A stretch of DNA of 64,000 nucleotides from Nocardioides oleivorans (GTDB lineage Bacteria > Actinomycetota > Actinomycetes > Propionibacteriales > Nocardioidaceae), in NCBI RefSeq assembly GCF_004137255.1, contig NZ_SDWT01000001.1, positions 744,001 to 808,000 on the forward strand, written 5' to 3'. Numbering within the stretch: position 1 is the stretch's first letter; each line of letters begins with the position of its first letter. The position numbers and the translations under genes were made by a program. The notes beneath the pieces are model-generated. The model was not told the DNA's origin. It did not search any database and saw nothing but the letters and a program-made list of their open reading frames with translations. Below, piece after piece: positions 8,901 through 16,377 of this stretch.

Positions 8901-9153
8901 GGCCAAGGTCGAGCGCGGCGACACCTTCAAGGTCATCGCGAAGGTGAAGTCGCGCGCCGGAGATCCCCGGGGCGAGGTCAGGATCACGCTGGACGGCAAG
9001 AAGCTCGACACGGTCAGGCTCAAGGACGGCCGCGCCGTGCTGAAGGTCGAGGCCGCGTTCAAGAAGGGCAAGCACAAGGTCGTCGTGACGTACCTCGGCT
9101 CCAGGAACTTCAAGAAGAGCAGCGACGACGCCAGGTTGCGCGTGAAGGACTGA
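5965..9153 (+). CDS. Secreted M4 (thermolysin-family) metalloprotease with inserted PA domain and C-terminal accessory domains
   Basis: A 1062-residue secreted zinc protease. In order: a signal peptide cut near ALA-AP (residue about 28); FTP/PepSY propeptide (about 40-220); M4 N-subdomain; zinc site HEWGH (H348, E349, H352) and third ligand E372 in NEAYSDIWGE; a protease-associated (PA) domain at about 398-560; the second catalytic subdomain with GGVHTNSG (H611); a jelly-roll/MAM-like domain at about 750-955; a Pro/Thr linker; and a C-terminal Ig-like repeat (about 965-1062). The PA domain splits the catalytic domain: E372 and H611 are 239 residues apart, against about 65 in thermolysin. The start is a GTG with a strong GGGAGGA site. 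The gene probably feeds amino acids or peptides from extracellular protein. Confidence 0.92.
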   Translation: MKLLKQGLSLALLGAGLAAVPTVQALAAPPAPRAAPSIVQQIKQEARGTVRISEESATGRVGFVRTADGDLLPSATARTATQAAAKAGAYLDTYATAFGARRGELQQTAVRKARGGWTVEYVQSYRGVPVFAGELRAHVDSQGDLTAVNGFAVPGLDLDVTPTISRADAAARAVRLVGAAPSDKRTAGQVEGLEAVANDLMVYRMGTTRGIEGASVLTWVVEVSNRSDVRETVILDARTGKPVNRWSMIAHNLSREVYEESDAPANLVWEEGDPFPGGLDEDQANEVSGAGETYWMFMNTFGRDSYDGLGAKMRTVNNDPSINCPNANWNGETTNYCTGVSSDDTVSHEWGHAYTEFTSGLIYQWQSGAMNEAYSDIWGETVDMTNDRYNETPDTKRVEGDCSVYTPALISVEITAPAGVAGPCEAVAASGGPAFTTDVLTPQVVVGLDAQDLPNGDVPTDGCSPFTNAAAIDGNWVFVDENLDTGCDASSLADYYEGVADNAVSAGAEGIIFGGDPAFAPWDMPGATFTIPALQVDGDSGTRFKTAGTSTVSVTAATTANDDSYRWLSGEGDPAFGGAIRDMWNPNCYGDPGKVSDEEYYCDTADSGGVHTNSGVVNHAYALLVDGSTYNGVTVPAIGLDKAANIFWQAQLEYLTPTSDFADLADALAASCTDLVGQDINEVTIGSSPTGGSQAVPALADPITTGDCAAVQKASEAVELAKDPVQCNFGPLLAKNTPALCGEGFTSKVTWSEDFEDGLAGWTQDEDVVNAGKGAKGVPWTASTSAPGGHAGGVAFGPDPTTGSCLADAADISGRNGLISPAVTYPTGTAPRLTFDHYVATEIDYDGANVKVSVNGGPFAVVPTEAYVFNAPGARLATADEDNTNPMGGEVAFTGTDGGEPTGSWGTSIVNLAAIPGAVPGASLKFRFDMGRDGCNGVEGWYVDNVKVQVCEKNAPPTTPPTPPTAGKDDTRTKVTLKPAKVERGDTFKVIAKVKSRAGDPRGEVRITLDGKKLDTVRLKDGRAVLKVEAAFKKGKHKVVVTYLGSRNFKKSSDDARLRVKD

Positions 9154-9165
9154 CCGACACCGCTC

Positions 9166-9206
9166 CGACGGAGGGCCTCGACGCATCGCGTCGGGGCCCT
9201 CCGTCG
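9166..9206 (+). terminator. Strong rho-independent-type hairpin after the M4 protease
   Basis: Outer arms CGACGGAGGGCC (9166-9177) and GGCCCTCCGTCG (9195-9206) are perfectly complementary. Inner arms CGACGC/GCGTCG extend the stem to about 18 bp plus one wobble pair, with a 3-nt loop. Confidence 0.8.
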
Positions 9207-9222
9207 TGTGCCCGTCAGGATC

Positions 9223-9238
9223 GTCAGCATATGCTGAC
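9223..9238. promoter_or_regulatory. Perfect 16-bp palindrome covering the promoter of the small HTH gene
   Basis: GTCAGCATATGCTGAC is a perfect palindrome. It contains a TATGCT -10 box (9230-9235) placed 6 nt before the ATG at 9242. A dyad over the -10 of a gene encoding a helix-turn-helix protein fits an operator for negative autoregulation. This is inference from layout. Confidence 0.6.
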
Positions 9239-9241
9239 ACC

Positions 9242-9448
9242 ATGACCAGGACATCGGTGGACACCGGCGACGACGGCGGCATCTTCCACGAGCTCGCTGC
9301 CGTCCGGGAGGCGAAGAAGGACCTGTCGCGGCGCGAGGAGGTCGCCGTACGCCGGGCGCGCAACGGCGGCCTCAGCTGGGCCGAGATCGGCACCCTGCTC
9401 GGCGTGACCCGGCAGACCATGCACCGGAAGTACCGCAAGGTCGGCTGA
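9242..9448 (+). CDS. Small helix-turn-helix DNA-binding protein
   Basis: A 68-residue protein. The C-terminal half reads LSWAEIGTLLGVTRQTMHRKY, a clear sigma-factor/Fis-like helix-turn-helix with the recognition helix near the C-terminus. The N-terminal half is charged and probably helical. The frame is open to an upstream ATG at 9206, but the -10 box sits 6 nt before 9242 and the palindrome lies upstream, so the ATG at 9242 is preferred (leaderless). Short proteins of this type occur widely in actinobacteria, mostly without assigned function. With the palindrome it looks like a self-regulating repressor; other targets are unknown. Confidence 0.75.
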   Translation: MTRTSVDTGDDGGIFHELAAVREAKKDLSRREEVAVRRARNGGLSWAEIGTLLGVTRQTMHRKYRKVG

Positions 9449-9511
9449 CACCGCCGGGTTGTCCGTCAATCACTGGACTTGTCAGGCGTTGCAAGGGCCG
9501 ACATGTTGAGT

Positions 9512-9533
9512 GATCCCCGGTCAGCCGGGGATC
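9512..9533. terminator. Bidirectional terminator hairpin
   Basis: GATCCCCGG and CCGGGGATC form a perfect 9-bp stem around a TCAG loop. It lies between the convergent small HTH gene and the MFS gene and can serve both. Confidence 0.65.
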
Positions 9534-9541
9534 CCGCACCC

Positions 9542-10882
9542 TCAGACGCCCTCGGTCCCGATCCCCGGGTGCACGAAGGGCCGGCCCGCCCTCATCTGGT
9601 CGATCGCGCCCGGGTGGAGCCGGGCGAGGTGGTCGATGCCGCGGCGGCGGTAGCGGAGCGTCTGGAAGACCCCGAAGGCCCAGAAGAGGTACTGCACCGA
9701 GAGCGCGAGCTTGAAGTCGCCGAGCGAGTAGGAGCCCATCCCGCCGGAGGCCGACAGGTCGAGCACGACGCCGATGAGGGCCATCGTGAGCAGCGAGGCG
9801 GTGAAGCCGCCGATGTTGACCAGCCCGTTGGCGCGGCCGGTCTCGTGGGTGGGGTTGAAGGAGCGCGCGAGGTCGAAGCCGACCATCGCCGCAGGTCCCC
9901 CGCTGGCCGTCGCGAAGGCCATCACCACGACGAGCCAGTGCGGCGCGACCCCGGGCCAGAGCAGCACGGCGGTCCACGCCACGACCATCGCGAGGACGAT
10001 GCCGATCACGATCCACGAGCGGTAGTACGGCAGCCGGGCCACCAGGCGCGCGGTCACCAGACCGCTGACCACGGCCCACGCGGTCATCGCCATCAGCAGG
10101 GTGCTCGCACCGCCGGTCGACCAGCCGAGCCCCTGCACGAGGAACGGGTAGCCCCACAGCAGCGCGAAGACGGTGGCGGAGAACTGCGAGGTGAAGTGCG
10201 ACCACATCCCCAGCCGGGTGCCGGGGTTGCCCCAGACCGTCCGCACCGACAGCGCCAGCGCGCGCAGCTTGATCGCGACGACCTCGTCGCTGCGGTAGGG
10301 CGAGTCCTTCACGAGCAGCGCCACCGCCACGACGAGCACGAGCCCGAGGCTCGACGTCGTCGCGAAGGCGCGGGTCCAGCCGAGCTCGTGGAGGAGGTAC
10401 GACAGCGGGCCGGCCGCGGCGATCGCGCCGAGCTGGCCGGTGAGCCCGGTGACCTGGGTGACCATCGGCGCCTGGCGCACCAGGAACCACACCGTGACCA
10501 GGCGGATGACGCTGATGAAGACCATCGCGTCGCCCGCACCGACCGCGGCCCGCGCGGCGACGGCGGCGGGGAAGGAGCCCGCGAAGGCGAAGGCGAACTG
10601 CCCCGCGGTCATCAGCACCAGGCCGCCGAGCAGCATCGCGCGCGAGCCGAAGCGGTCGAGCAGGACGCCCACCGGCACCTGCATGCCGGCGTACACCACG
10701 AGCTGGAGGACCGTGAACGTCGCCAGGCTGGTCGCGCTGATGTGGAACCGGTCGGCCGCGATGATGCCGGCGACGCCGAGCGAGCTGCGGTGGAAGACCG
10801 CGAGCACGTAGACCGCGAGCGCGACCCCCCAGATCACCCAGGCGCGTCTCCTCCCGATGTCATGGACCTGCTCGGTGGTCAC
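9542..10882 (-). CDS. MFS transporter, probably for a sugar
   Basis: A 446-residue membrane protein with about 12 transmembrane segments. The A-loop motif after TM2 reads LLDRFGSRAM and the N-terminal helix bundle is well formed. The GTG at 10882 overlaps the stop of the PfkB kinase gene as GTGA, so the two are translationally coupled. With the upstream AGE isomerase and kinase this looks like a three-gene sugar uptake and phosphorylation unit. The frame continues far upstream (to 12178) as non-coding translation antisense to nothing conserved, so only the part from 10882 is real. The substrate is inferred to be mannose or fructose. Confidence 0.85.
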   Translation of the reverse strand: MTTEQVHDIGRRRAWVIWGVALAVYVLAVFHRSSLGVAGIIAADRFHISATSLATFTVLQLVVYAGMQVPVGVLLDRFGSRAMLLGGLVLMTAGQFAFAFAGSFPAAVAARAAVGAGDAMVFISVIRLVTVWFLVRQAPMVTQVTGLTGQLGAIAAAGPLSYLLHELGWTRAFATTSSLGLVLVVAVALLVKDSPYRSDEVVAIKLRALALSVRTVWGNPGTRLGMWSHFTSQFSATVFALLWGYPFLVQGLGWSTGGASTLLMAMTAWAVVSGLVTARLVARLPYYRSWIVIGIVLAMVVAWTAVLLWPGVAPHWLVVVMAFATASGGPAAMVGFDLARSFNPTHETGRANGLVNIGGFTASLLTMALIGVVLDLSASGGMGSYSLGDFKLALSVQYLFWAFGVFQTLRYRRRGIDHLARLHPGAIDQMRAGRPFVHPGIGTEGV

Positions 10883-11844
10883 TCCTCGCCCGCTCCGGGC
10901 CGCCCCAGGGCGGCGTCGAGCTCGGCGCGCGACGGCGGGTCGGCGCCCGGCCGGGAGACGTTGATGGCTGCGCCGATGCCCGCGATGCTGACGGCCTCGA
11001 GCACCTCGCGGTCCGAGAGGGCACGGATCGCGGCGCCGCTGTCGGCACCCGCGACGCCCAGGGCGAGGAGCGCGTCGAGCAGCACGCCGCTGAAGGTGTC
11101 GCCCGCGCCGACCGTGTCGGCCACGGTGACGGGGACCCCGGGGACCTCGAGCGGCGCGCCGCCCGGGCGTACGACGACCGCGCCCTCGCCGCCGCGGGTG
11201 ACCACGACTAGGGCCGGGCCCGACTCCGCCCAGCGGGCTGCGGTGGTGACCGGGTCGGCGTCGGGGTGGAGCCAGTGGAGGTCCTCGTCGCTGACCTTCA
11301 CGACGTCGGCGAGGGCCACCAGCTCCTCGACGCGGGCGACCGGGTCGGCGCGGTCGGGGGTGATCGCCGGGCGGGCGTTGGGGTCGAGCGAGAGGAGCGC
11401 ACGGCCCCGGTGGGCGCGGAAGGTGGCCAGGACCGCGTCGGCACCGGGTGCGAGCACCGTCGCGATCGACCCGACGTGCAGCACGTCGCAGTCCTCGTCG
11501 GGCACGGCCGGGAGCTCCCAGTCGAGGTCGAACACGTAGGACGCGGCGCCGGAGTCGTCGAGCGTGACCGCGGCGCTGGAGGTGCGGCCGGACCCGGTGG
11601 GCTGCGCGAGCACGGTGACGCCGCTCGACTCGAGCCACGCCCGCACCACGGCACCGCGTTCGTCGTCGCCGAGCAGGGTCACGAGGCGTACGTCGCGACC
11701 CAGCCGGCCCAGCGCGATGGCGACGTTGGCCGGGCTGCCGCCGGGCAGGTCGCGCGGCATCCCGTCCCGGTCGGGCACGACGTCGACGAGCGCCTCGCCG
11801 ACGACGAGCACCCGTGCCGTGGCGTCCGTCGTGTCCCGGGTCAT
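10879..11844 (-). CDS. PfkB-family sugar kinase, probable fructokinase
   Basis: A 321-residue cytoplasmic ribokinase-family kinase. Motif 1 is PGGSPANVAIALGRLG near residue 35; motif 2 is ADTVGAGDTFSG, with the catalytic Asp, near residue 250. The family phosphorylates fructose, ribose, ketodeoxygluconate and others. Fructose is favoured here because an AGE-type isomerase (mannose to fructose) lies just upstream and an MFS transporter overlaps downstream. Two further in-frame ATGs at 11853 and 11856 are possible starts; 11844 gives the most usual N-terminus. The gap to the AGE stop is at most 20 nt, so one operon is likely. Confidence 0.85.
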   Translation of the reverse strand: MTRDTTDATARVLVVGEALVDVVPDRDGMPRDLPGGSPANVAIALGRLGRDVRLVTLLGDDERGAVVRAWLESSGVTVLAQPTGSGRTSSAAVTLDDSGAASYVFDLDWELPAVPDEDCDVLHVGSIATVLAPGADAVLATFRAHRGRALLSLDPNARPAITPDRADPVARVEELVALADVVKVSDEDLHWLHPDADPVTTAARWAESGPALVVVTRGGEGAVVVRPGGAPLEVPGVPVTVADTVGAGDTFSGVLLDALLALGVAGADSGAAIRALSDREVLEAVSIAGIGAAINVSRPGADPPSRAELDAALGRPGAGEE

Positions 11845-11864
11845 GGCGCCCATCATGCCGCCCG

Positions 11865-13109
11865 TCAGGCCGGCGGCGACAGCGCGACCGCGCTCGCGAG
11901 ACTGGGCGCCAGCGGGCGCCGGGGCAGCAGCGTCGCCTGGACCGCGTGGTAGAGGTCCGGCTTGCCCGGCCACACGGTGGCGGCGGGGCGGTTGGCGGTG
12001 TCGAGCTCGTGGTGCCACGAGCCGCGGGCGGTGTCACGGAAGTGCTCGACGACGTGGTCCCACCACTCGGCGTGCTGCAGGGCGAAGCCCTCCTCGCCCG
12101 TACGCCGGTGGAGCGAGGCCGCGGCCGCGATCCCCTCGGCCGCGACCCAGTGCATCCGGGTGCGGACGACCGGCTCACCCGACCAGTCGGTCGTGTAGAC
12201 GAACCCCGGCGCGCCGTCCACGTCCCAGCCGTCGGTCACCGCGCGCTCGAAGAGCGACCGCGACGTGTCGAGCAGCCCGGCCGGCGCGGCGTCGCCGAGC
12301 GTCGCCTCGACGTGGAGCAGGAGCCGCGCCCACTCGAGGCCGTGCCCGACGGTCGCGCCGTAGGGCTTGAACGGGTCGTCGGGCCGGTCGCGGTTGAGCT
12401 CGAGGTCGACCGACCAGTCCGGGCCGAAGTGCTCGGGCAAGCGGCCGTCGTGGGCCGCGGCGAGGTCGACCACCATCTCCGAGATCCGGCCGGCCCGGTC
12501 GTGCCACGCCCGGTCGCCCGTGGCGTCACCGACGGCGAGCATCGCCTCGACGGAGTGCATGCTGGAGTTGAGCCCGCGGTAGGGGGCGGGCGCGGTCCAC
12601 GCGCGGTCCCACTCGTCGACGACCCGGCCGAGCGAGTCGTCCCAGAACCGCTCGAGGAAGACGTCGGTCGCCTCCTCCAGCAGCGGCGTGGCGCCGGGCA
12701 GGCCGGCCACCACGGCGGTCGAACCGGCGAGCATGACGAACGCGTGGGCATAGCACGCCTTGGCCTCCTCGACCGGTGCGCCGGTGGCGTCGACCGACCC
12801 GAACCACCCGCCGTCCTCCGGGTCGCGCAACGTCGTACGCAACCCGGCGAGCGCCGCGGTCGCGATCGACGCGCTGCCCTCGACGCCCATCAGCGCGCCC
12901 AGCCCGAAGACGTGGACCATCCGGCTGGTGATCCAGGTGTGCACGGGGCGGGAGAGGTCGGGAGCGCCGTCGTCGTCGAGCCAGGCGGCGCCACCGATCG
13001 AGTGGACGACCCGGCGGCCGAAGTCGAGGAGGCGACGGCACTCGGCGTCGAGCCAGGCGTCGTCAGGACCGAAGGGCACCGAGGCGGTCGAGGAGATCGG
13101 GTGGCTCAC
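11865..13109 (-). CDS. AGE-family sugar epimerase/isomerase (YihS/mannose isomerase-like)
   Basis: A 414-residue protein of the N-acylglucosamine 2-epimerase family with an (alpha/alpha)6 barrel. Family segments include LNSSMHSVEAMLAVGDAT (about 225), the PYGATVGHGLEWARLLLH stretch with catalytic-region His, and MHWVAAEGIAAAASLH with the RGSWHHELD region near the end. The GHGLEWARLLL sequence is closer to mannose isomerase/YihS members than to true GlcNAc epimerases. With the kinase and transporter downstream, the likely route is mannose to fructose to fructose 6-phosphate. The GTG at 13109 gives the normal N-terminus; the frame is open upstream through the tRNA gene and is not used there. 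Confidence 0.85.
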   Translation of the reverse strand: MSHPISSTASVPFGPDDAWLDAECRRLLDFGRRVVHSIGGAAWLDDDGAPDLSRPVHTWITSRMVHVFGLGALMGVEGSASIATAALAGLRTTLRDPEDGGWFGSVDATGAPVEEAKACYAHAFVMLAGSTAVVAGLPGATPLLEEATDVFLERFWDDSLGRVVDEWDRAWTAPAPYRGLNSSMHSVEAMLAVGDATGDRAWHDRAGRISEMVVDLAAAHDGRLPEHFGPDWSVDLELNRDRPDDPFKPYGATVGHGLEWARLLLHVEATLGDAAPAGLLDTSRSLFERAVTDGWDVDGAPGFVYTTDWSGEPVVRTRMHWVAAEGIAAAASLHRRTGEEGFALQHAEWWDHVVEHFRDTARGSWHHELDTANRPAATVWPGKPDLYHAVQATLLPRRPLAPSLASAVALSPPA

Positions 13110-13142
13110 CCCGGCAGTCAACCAGTCTCGTGCCGCAACGCA

Positions 13143-13173
13143 CGAGACCCCCGCACACTGTGCGGGGGTCTCG
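13143..13173 (-). terminator. Terminator hairpin downstream of tRNA-Tyr
   Basis: CGAGACCCCCGCAC and GTGCGGGGGTCTCG form a perfect 14-bp stem around a 3-nt loop. It lies 24 nt beyond the tRNA 3' end and before the AGE gene start, separating the two transcripts. Confidence 0.75.
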
Positions 13174-13196
13174 CGACTGGAGCGGGATCCGTCCAG

Positions 13197-13278
13197 TGGC
13201 AGGTAGAGGATTCGAACCTCTGTAGGCAATGCCGGCTGATTTACAGTCAGCTCCCTTTGGCCGCTCGGGCAACCTGCC
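13197..13278 (-). tRNA. tRNA-Tyr (anticodon GTA)
   Basis: An 82-nt cloverleaf. The acceptor stem GGCAGGT/ACCTGCC pairs perfectly, the D-loop region reads GCCCGAGCGGCCAAAGG, the anticodon loop CTGTAAA contains GTA, and there is a long variable arm (class II, as expected for Tyr). The T-arm is AGAGGTTCGAATCCTCT and the discriminator base is A. The CCA end is not encoded. A TATTGT at 13291-13296 is a possible -10 box. Confidence 0.96.
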
Positions 13279-13362
13279 GGGCCGTGCGGAACAATAGCAA
13301 GGCACGGACTTCACCACGAATCGCCGGGGCGCTCGCTGAGCCCCCACTAGGAGGCACAAGAA

Positions 13363-13854
13363 ATGGCTGACTCGAGCTTCGACATCGTGAGCAAGCTGGA
13401 CCGCCAGGAGGTCGACAACGCCCTGAGCCAGGCCGCCCGCGAGATCGCCAACCGCTTCGACTTCAAGGGCACCGGCGCCTCCATCGAGTGGAAGGGCGAG
13501 GCGGCGATCGAGATCACCGCGTCCGCCGACGACCGGGCCAGCGCGGTCCTGAGCGTCTTCCAGGACAAGCTGATCAAGCGCAACCAGAGCCTGAAGATCC
13601 TCGACACCTCCGAGCCGCGCCAGTCCGGCCAGGTCTCGAAGATCGACATCGCGCTCAAGGAGGGCATCACCTCCGAGGACGCCAAGAAGATCTCCAAGCT
13701 CATCCGCGACGAGGGCCCCAAGGGCGTCAAGGCGCAGATCCAGGGCGACGAGCTCCGGGTGTCGTCGAAGAAGCGCGACGACCTCCAGGCCGTGCAGCAG
13801 CTGGTGAAGTCGCAGGACTACGAGTTCGCGGTGCAGTTCACCAACTACCGCTGA
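13363..13854 (+). CDS. yajQ: YajQ family nucleotide-binding protein
   Basis: A 163-residue cytoplasmic protein with two ferredoxin-like RNA-binding-type folds. The beginning [17 protein letters not shown] and the NRFDFKGT segment are diagnostic. The C-terminal [12 protein letters not shown] also matches the family end. Some YajQ proteins bind cyclic di-GMP or GTP/tRNA; the role in actinobacteria is not settled. Start ATG with AGGAGG about 8 nt upstream. The 3' end overlaps the convergent cobalamin-binding gene by 17 nt. Confidence 0.95.
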   Translation: MADSSFDIVSKLDRQEVDNALSQAAREIANRFDFKGTGASIEWKGEAAIEITASADDRASAVLSVFQDKLIKRNQSLKILDTSEPRQSGQVSKIDIALKEGITSEDAKKISKLIRDEGPKGVKAQIQGDELRVSSKKRDDLQAVQQLVKSQDYEFAVQFTNYR

Positions 13855-14485
13855 CGCGGGCCAGCTCACCGACGAGCACGGCCACCGCGCGCACGGGGTC
13901 GTCGGTCAGGGCCATGGCTCCGACCTCCTCGGCGGTGCGCTCGTCGGCCCCCGGCCCGGCGATGAAGAGCGGGCGGTCGTCGGCCAGCCTGAGCAGCGCC
14001 GAGGTGTGCGAGGTGAAGACGGTGGACCGCGTGCCGGCCACCACCACCGCGGCGGCGCGGGCGGCCCGGGCCGCGGTGGCGATCGCCCCGATGGGGGTGT
14101 CCGCGCCGAGGTAGCGGACGCGCACGCCCCGCTCGCCCAGCATCAGCGCGACGCAGAGCAGGACCATGTCGTGCCGCTCGCCGGCAGGACAGGCCAGCAC
14201 CACCACGGGTGCCGTGTCCTGGCCGGTCCCGATCGACCGCTCGCTCGACGCCGTGACCAGCTGGCGGCGCACCAGCTCGCTGACGAAGTGCTCGTGCGCG
14301 ACCGAGAGCACCCCTCGCTCCCAGCGGTCGCCGACGTCGCGCAGGAAGGGCAGGACGACCGTCGCGACCGCGCCCGACAGCGGGATGCCGTGGAAGAGAC
14401 GCTTCAGCTCGAGCTCGGCGGCCTCGGCGTCGAAGGAGTCGACCGCCGCCCAGAGCCCGTCGCGGGGTTGGGTCGCGATCTCCAC
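13838..14485 (-). CDS. Stand-alone cobalamin-binding protein, CarH light-sensor type without a DNA-binding domain
   Basis: A 215-residue protein. The N-terminal four-helix B12-binding-2 domain ends with W-x9-EH ([13 protein letters not shown]), the motif that packs against the upper face of adenosylcobalamin in CarH. The Rossmann-like B12 domain follows: PAGERHDM holds the putative lower axial His (E-x-H; the usual glycine three residues on is Val), then YLGADTPIG and the end FIAGPGAD. The MerR-type HTH seen in CarH is absent, so it may act through a partner. The GTG at 14485 lies 6 nt after a TAGCGT -10 box (14492-14497), indicating a leaderless mRNA. Role as photoreceptor or B12 sensor is inference. 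Confidence 0.8.
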   Translation of the reverse strand: MEIATQPRDGLWAAVDSFDAEAAELELKRLFHGIPLSGAVATVVLPFLRDVGDRWERGVLSVAHEHFVSELVRRQLVTASSERSIGTGQDTAPVVVLACPAGERHDMVLLCVALMLGERGVRVRYLGADTPIGAIATAARAARAAAVVVAGTRSTVFTSHTSALLRLADDRPLFIAGPGADERTAEEVGAMALTDDPVRAVAVLVGELARVSGSW

Positions 14486-14491
14486 GGGCGA

Positions 14492-14497
14492 ACGCTA
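14492..14497 (-). promoter_or_regulatory. -10 box of a leaderless promoter for the cobalamin-binding protein
   Basis: TAGCGT on the minus strand, 6 nt before the GTG at 14485. Confidence 0.5.
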
Positions 14498-14522
14498 GCG
14501 CCACCCGCGCACCGCCGGGGTC

Positions 14523-14554
14523 CTTGCCCGGGAAACTCCACCCTTCCGGGCGAG
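14523..14554 (-). terminator. Probable terminator after cysA
   Basis: GCCCGG(G)AA and TTCCGGGC pair with one bulged base, with a few extra pairs outside and a 9-nt loop. It begins 3 nt past the cysA stop. Confidence 0.5.
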
Positions 14555-14556
14555 CC

Positions 14557-15534
14557 TCAGCCGGCGACCGCCATCCGCGGGACCACGGTCGCGCCGGCGG
14601 CCGGGGTGAGCCACACGTTGGCGCCCTCCTCGAGCCCGAGCGCGCGTGCGTGGGTGCGGGTGGCGACGACCGACACCTCGTCGCCGTCGACGGTGAGGAC
14701 GGTCAGGCGCACCTCGAAGCCGATCCGGATCATCCGCGAGATGGTCCCCTCGACGGCACCAGCCAGCGTCGGTGCGGTCTCGATCTCGATGTCGTGGGGC
14801 CGCAGCGAGACGCCTCCGAGGTGGGTCACCTCACCCAGGAACGACATCACGAAGTCGTTGGCCGGCTCGTCGTAGAGCTGGTCGGGCGTGCCGACCTGCT
14901 CGACGCGGCCCTCGTTGATGACGACGATCTCGTCGGCGACCTCGAGGGCCTCCTCCTGGTCGTGCGTCACGAAGACGGTGGTGACGTGCACGTCGTCGTG
15001 GAGCCGGCGCAGCCACTCGCGCAGCTCCTTGCGGACCTTGGCGTCGAGCGCGCCGAAGGGCTCGTCGAGCAGCAGGACCGAGGGCTCCACGGCGAGCGCG
15101 CGGGCGAGCGCCATGCGCTGGCGCTGGCCGCCGGAGAGCTGCGAGGGCAGCCGGTGGGCGAACTGCGACAGGTGCACGAGCTTGAGCAGCTCGTCGACGC
15201 GGTGGGCGATCTCGTCCTTGGGGCGCTTGCGGATCTCGAGGCCGAAGGCGACGTTCTTCGCGACGGTCATGTGCTTGAAGACCGCGTAGTGCTGGAAGAC
15301 GAAGCCGACGTTGCGCTTCTGCGGCGGCAGGGTCGTGGCGTCGACGCCCTCGATGCTGATGGCGCCGGAGTCGGCCTTCTCGAGGCCGGCGATGATGCGC
15401 AGGAGGGTCGACTTGCCGCCGCCGCTGGGCCCGAGCAGCGCGGTGAGCTGTCCGGTCGGGATCGAGACGTTGACGTCATCCAGCGCGACGAAGTCGCCGA
15501 ACTTCTTGTTCAGCCCTGTCACTTCGATGCTCAT
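14557..15534 (-). CDS. cysA: Sulfate/thiosulfate ABC transporter ATP-binding subunit
   Basis: A 325-residue ATPase that powers sulfate import. Walker A is GPSGGGKST (residue about 36), the Q-loop is [14 protein letters not shown], the signature is LSGGQRQR, Walker B is [12 protein letters not shown], and the H-loop is [10 protein letters not shown]. The C-terminal regulatory part with SLRPHDIEI is typical of CysA. It is the last gene of a four-gene set (binding protein, cysT, cysW, cysA) and follows cysW by 33 nt. A possible RBS (AAAGG) precedes the ATG. Confidence 0.95.
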   Translation of the reverse strand: MSIEVTGLNKKFGDFVALDDVNVSIPTGQLTALLGPSGGGKSTLLRIIAGLEKADSGAISIEGVDATTLPPQKRNVGFVFQHYAVFKHMTVAKNVAFGLEIRKRPKDEIAHRVDELLKLVHLSQFAHRLPSQLSGGQRQRMALARALAVEPSVLLLDEPFGALDAKVRKELREWLRRLHDDVHVTTVFVTHDQEEALEVADEIVVINEGRVEQVGTPDQLYDEPANDFVMSFLGEVTHLGGVSLRPHDIEIETAPTLAGAVEGTISRMIRIGFEVRLTVLTVDGDEVSVVATRTHARALGLEEGANVWLTPAAGATVVPRMAVAG

Positions 15535-15567
15535 GGGGTGACCTTTCGGGTGCGAGCGCGCGGGCGC

Positions 15568-16377
15568 TCAGTCATGGACTTTGGGACGGAGGAGGGCGAC
15601 CACGATCAGGCTGGCGACACAGACCATGACGAGCAGGAACGAGATGGCGTACGCCTGGCCCTGGGCGAAGTTCTGGTAGCTCTTCTCGACCGCCAGGGTG
15701 GCCGTCTGGGTCTTGCCGGCGACGTTGTCGGAGACGACCTTGACCGCGCCGAACTCACCGACGGAGCGCGCCAGGCTCAGCACGACGCCGTACACGACCG
15801 CCCACTTGATGCTGGGCAGGGTGATCCGCAGGAAGGTCTGCCGACCGTTGGCGCCGAGACTGCGAGCGGCCTGCTCCTGCTCGTCACCGATCTCGGTGAG
15901 GACCGGGACGACCTCGCGGATCACGAGCGGGAGAGCGACGAAGCAGGTCGCCATGACCAGGCCGGGGGTGGCGAAGATGACGGAGATGCCACCCTCCTCC
16001 AGCCCCTGCCCGAGCCAGCCGTCGCGGCCGTTGTAGACGAGCACGAGGGCCAGTCCGACGACGACCGGTGAGACCGAGAGCGGTACGTCGACCAGCGCGG
16101 AGAGCACCCGCTTGCCGGGAAACTGGTAGCGGACCAGCAGCAGCGAGATGGTCACGCCGAAGACGAGGTTGATCAGCACCGCGGCACCGGCGACCTTGCC
16201 GGTCAGCACGAGGGCCGTCACGACGTCCTCGTCGCTGAGTGCGTCCACGAGGTTGGTCAGACCACCCTCGAAGGTGCGCTGGACGAGGAGGCCGACCGGC
16301 CAGGCGACGAGGAAGAAGACGTAGCCGACGGCGACGAGCCGCAGGATCCACTTGGTCGGGGTCGAGGTGCTAACCAC
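15568..16377 (-). CDS. cysW: Sulfate ABC transporter permease CysW
   Basis: A 269-residue inner membrane permease with six predicted helices. The cytoplasmic EAA-type loop reads EQEQAARSLGANGRQTFLRI and couples to CysA. LARSVGEFGAVKVVSDNVAGKT is a CysW signature. The GTG at 16377 overlaps the end of cysT by 8 nt, so the pair is translationally coupled. Confidence 0.95.
   Translation of the reverse strand: MVSTSTPTKWILRLVAVGYVFFLVAWPVGLLVQRTFEGGLTNLVDALSDEDVVTALVLTGKVAGAAVLINLVFGVTISLLLVRYQFPGKRVLSALVDVPLSVSPVVVGLALVLVYNGRDGWLGQGLEEGGISVIFATPGLVMATCFVALPLVIREVVPVLTEIGDEQEQAARSLGANGRQTFLRITLPSIKWAVVYGVVLSLARSVGEFGAVKVVSDNVAGKTQTATLAVEKSYQNFAQGQAYAISFLLVMVCVASLIVVALLRPKVHD

Noticed and set aside
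9479..11539. Long plus-strand open frame opposite the MFS and PfkB genes
   Set aside because: Asp/Glu/Arg-rich low-complexity translation with no domain; the opposite strand holds conserved proteins.
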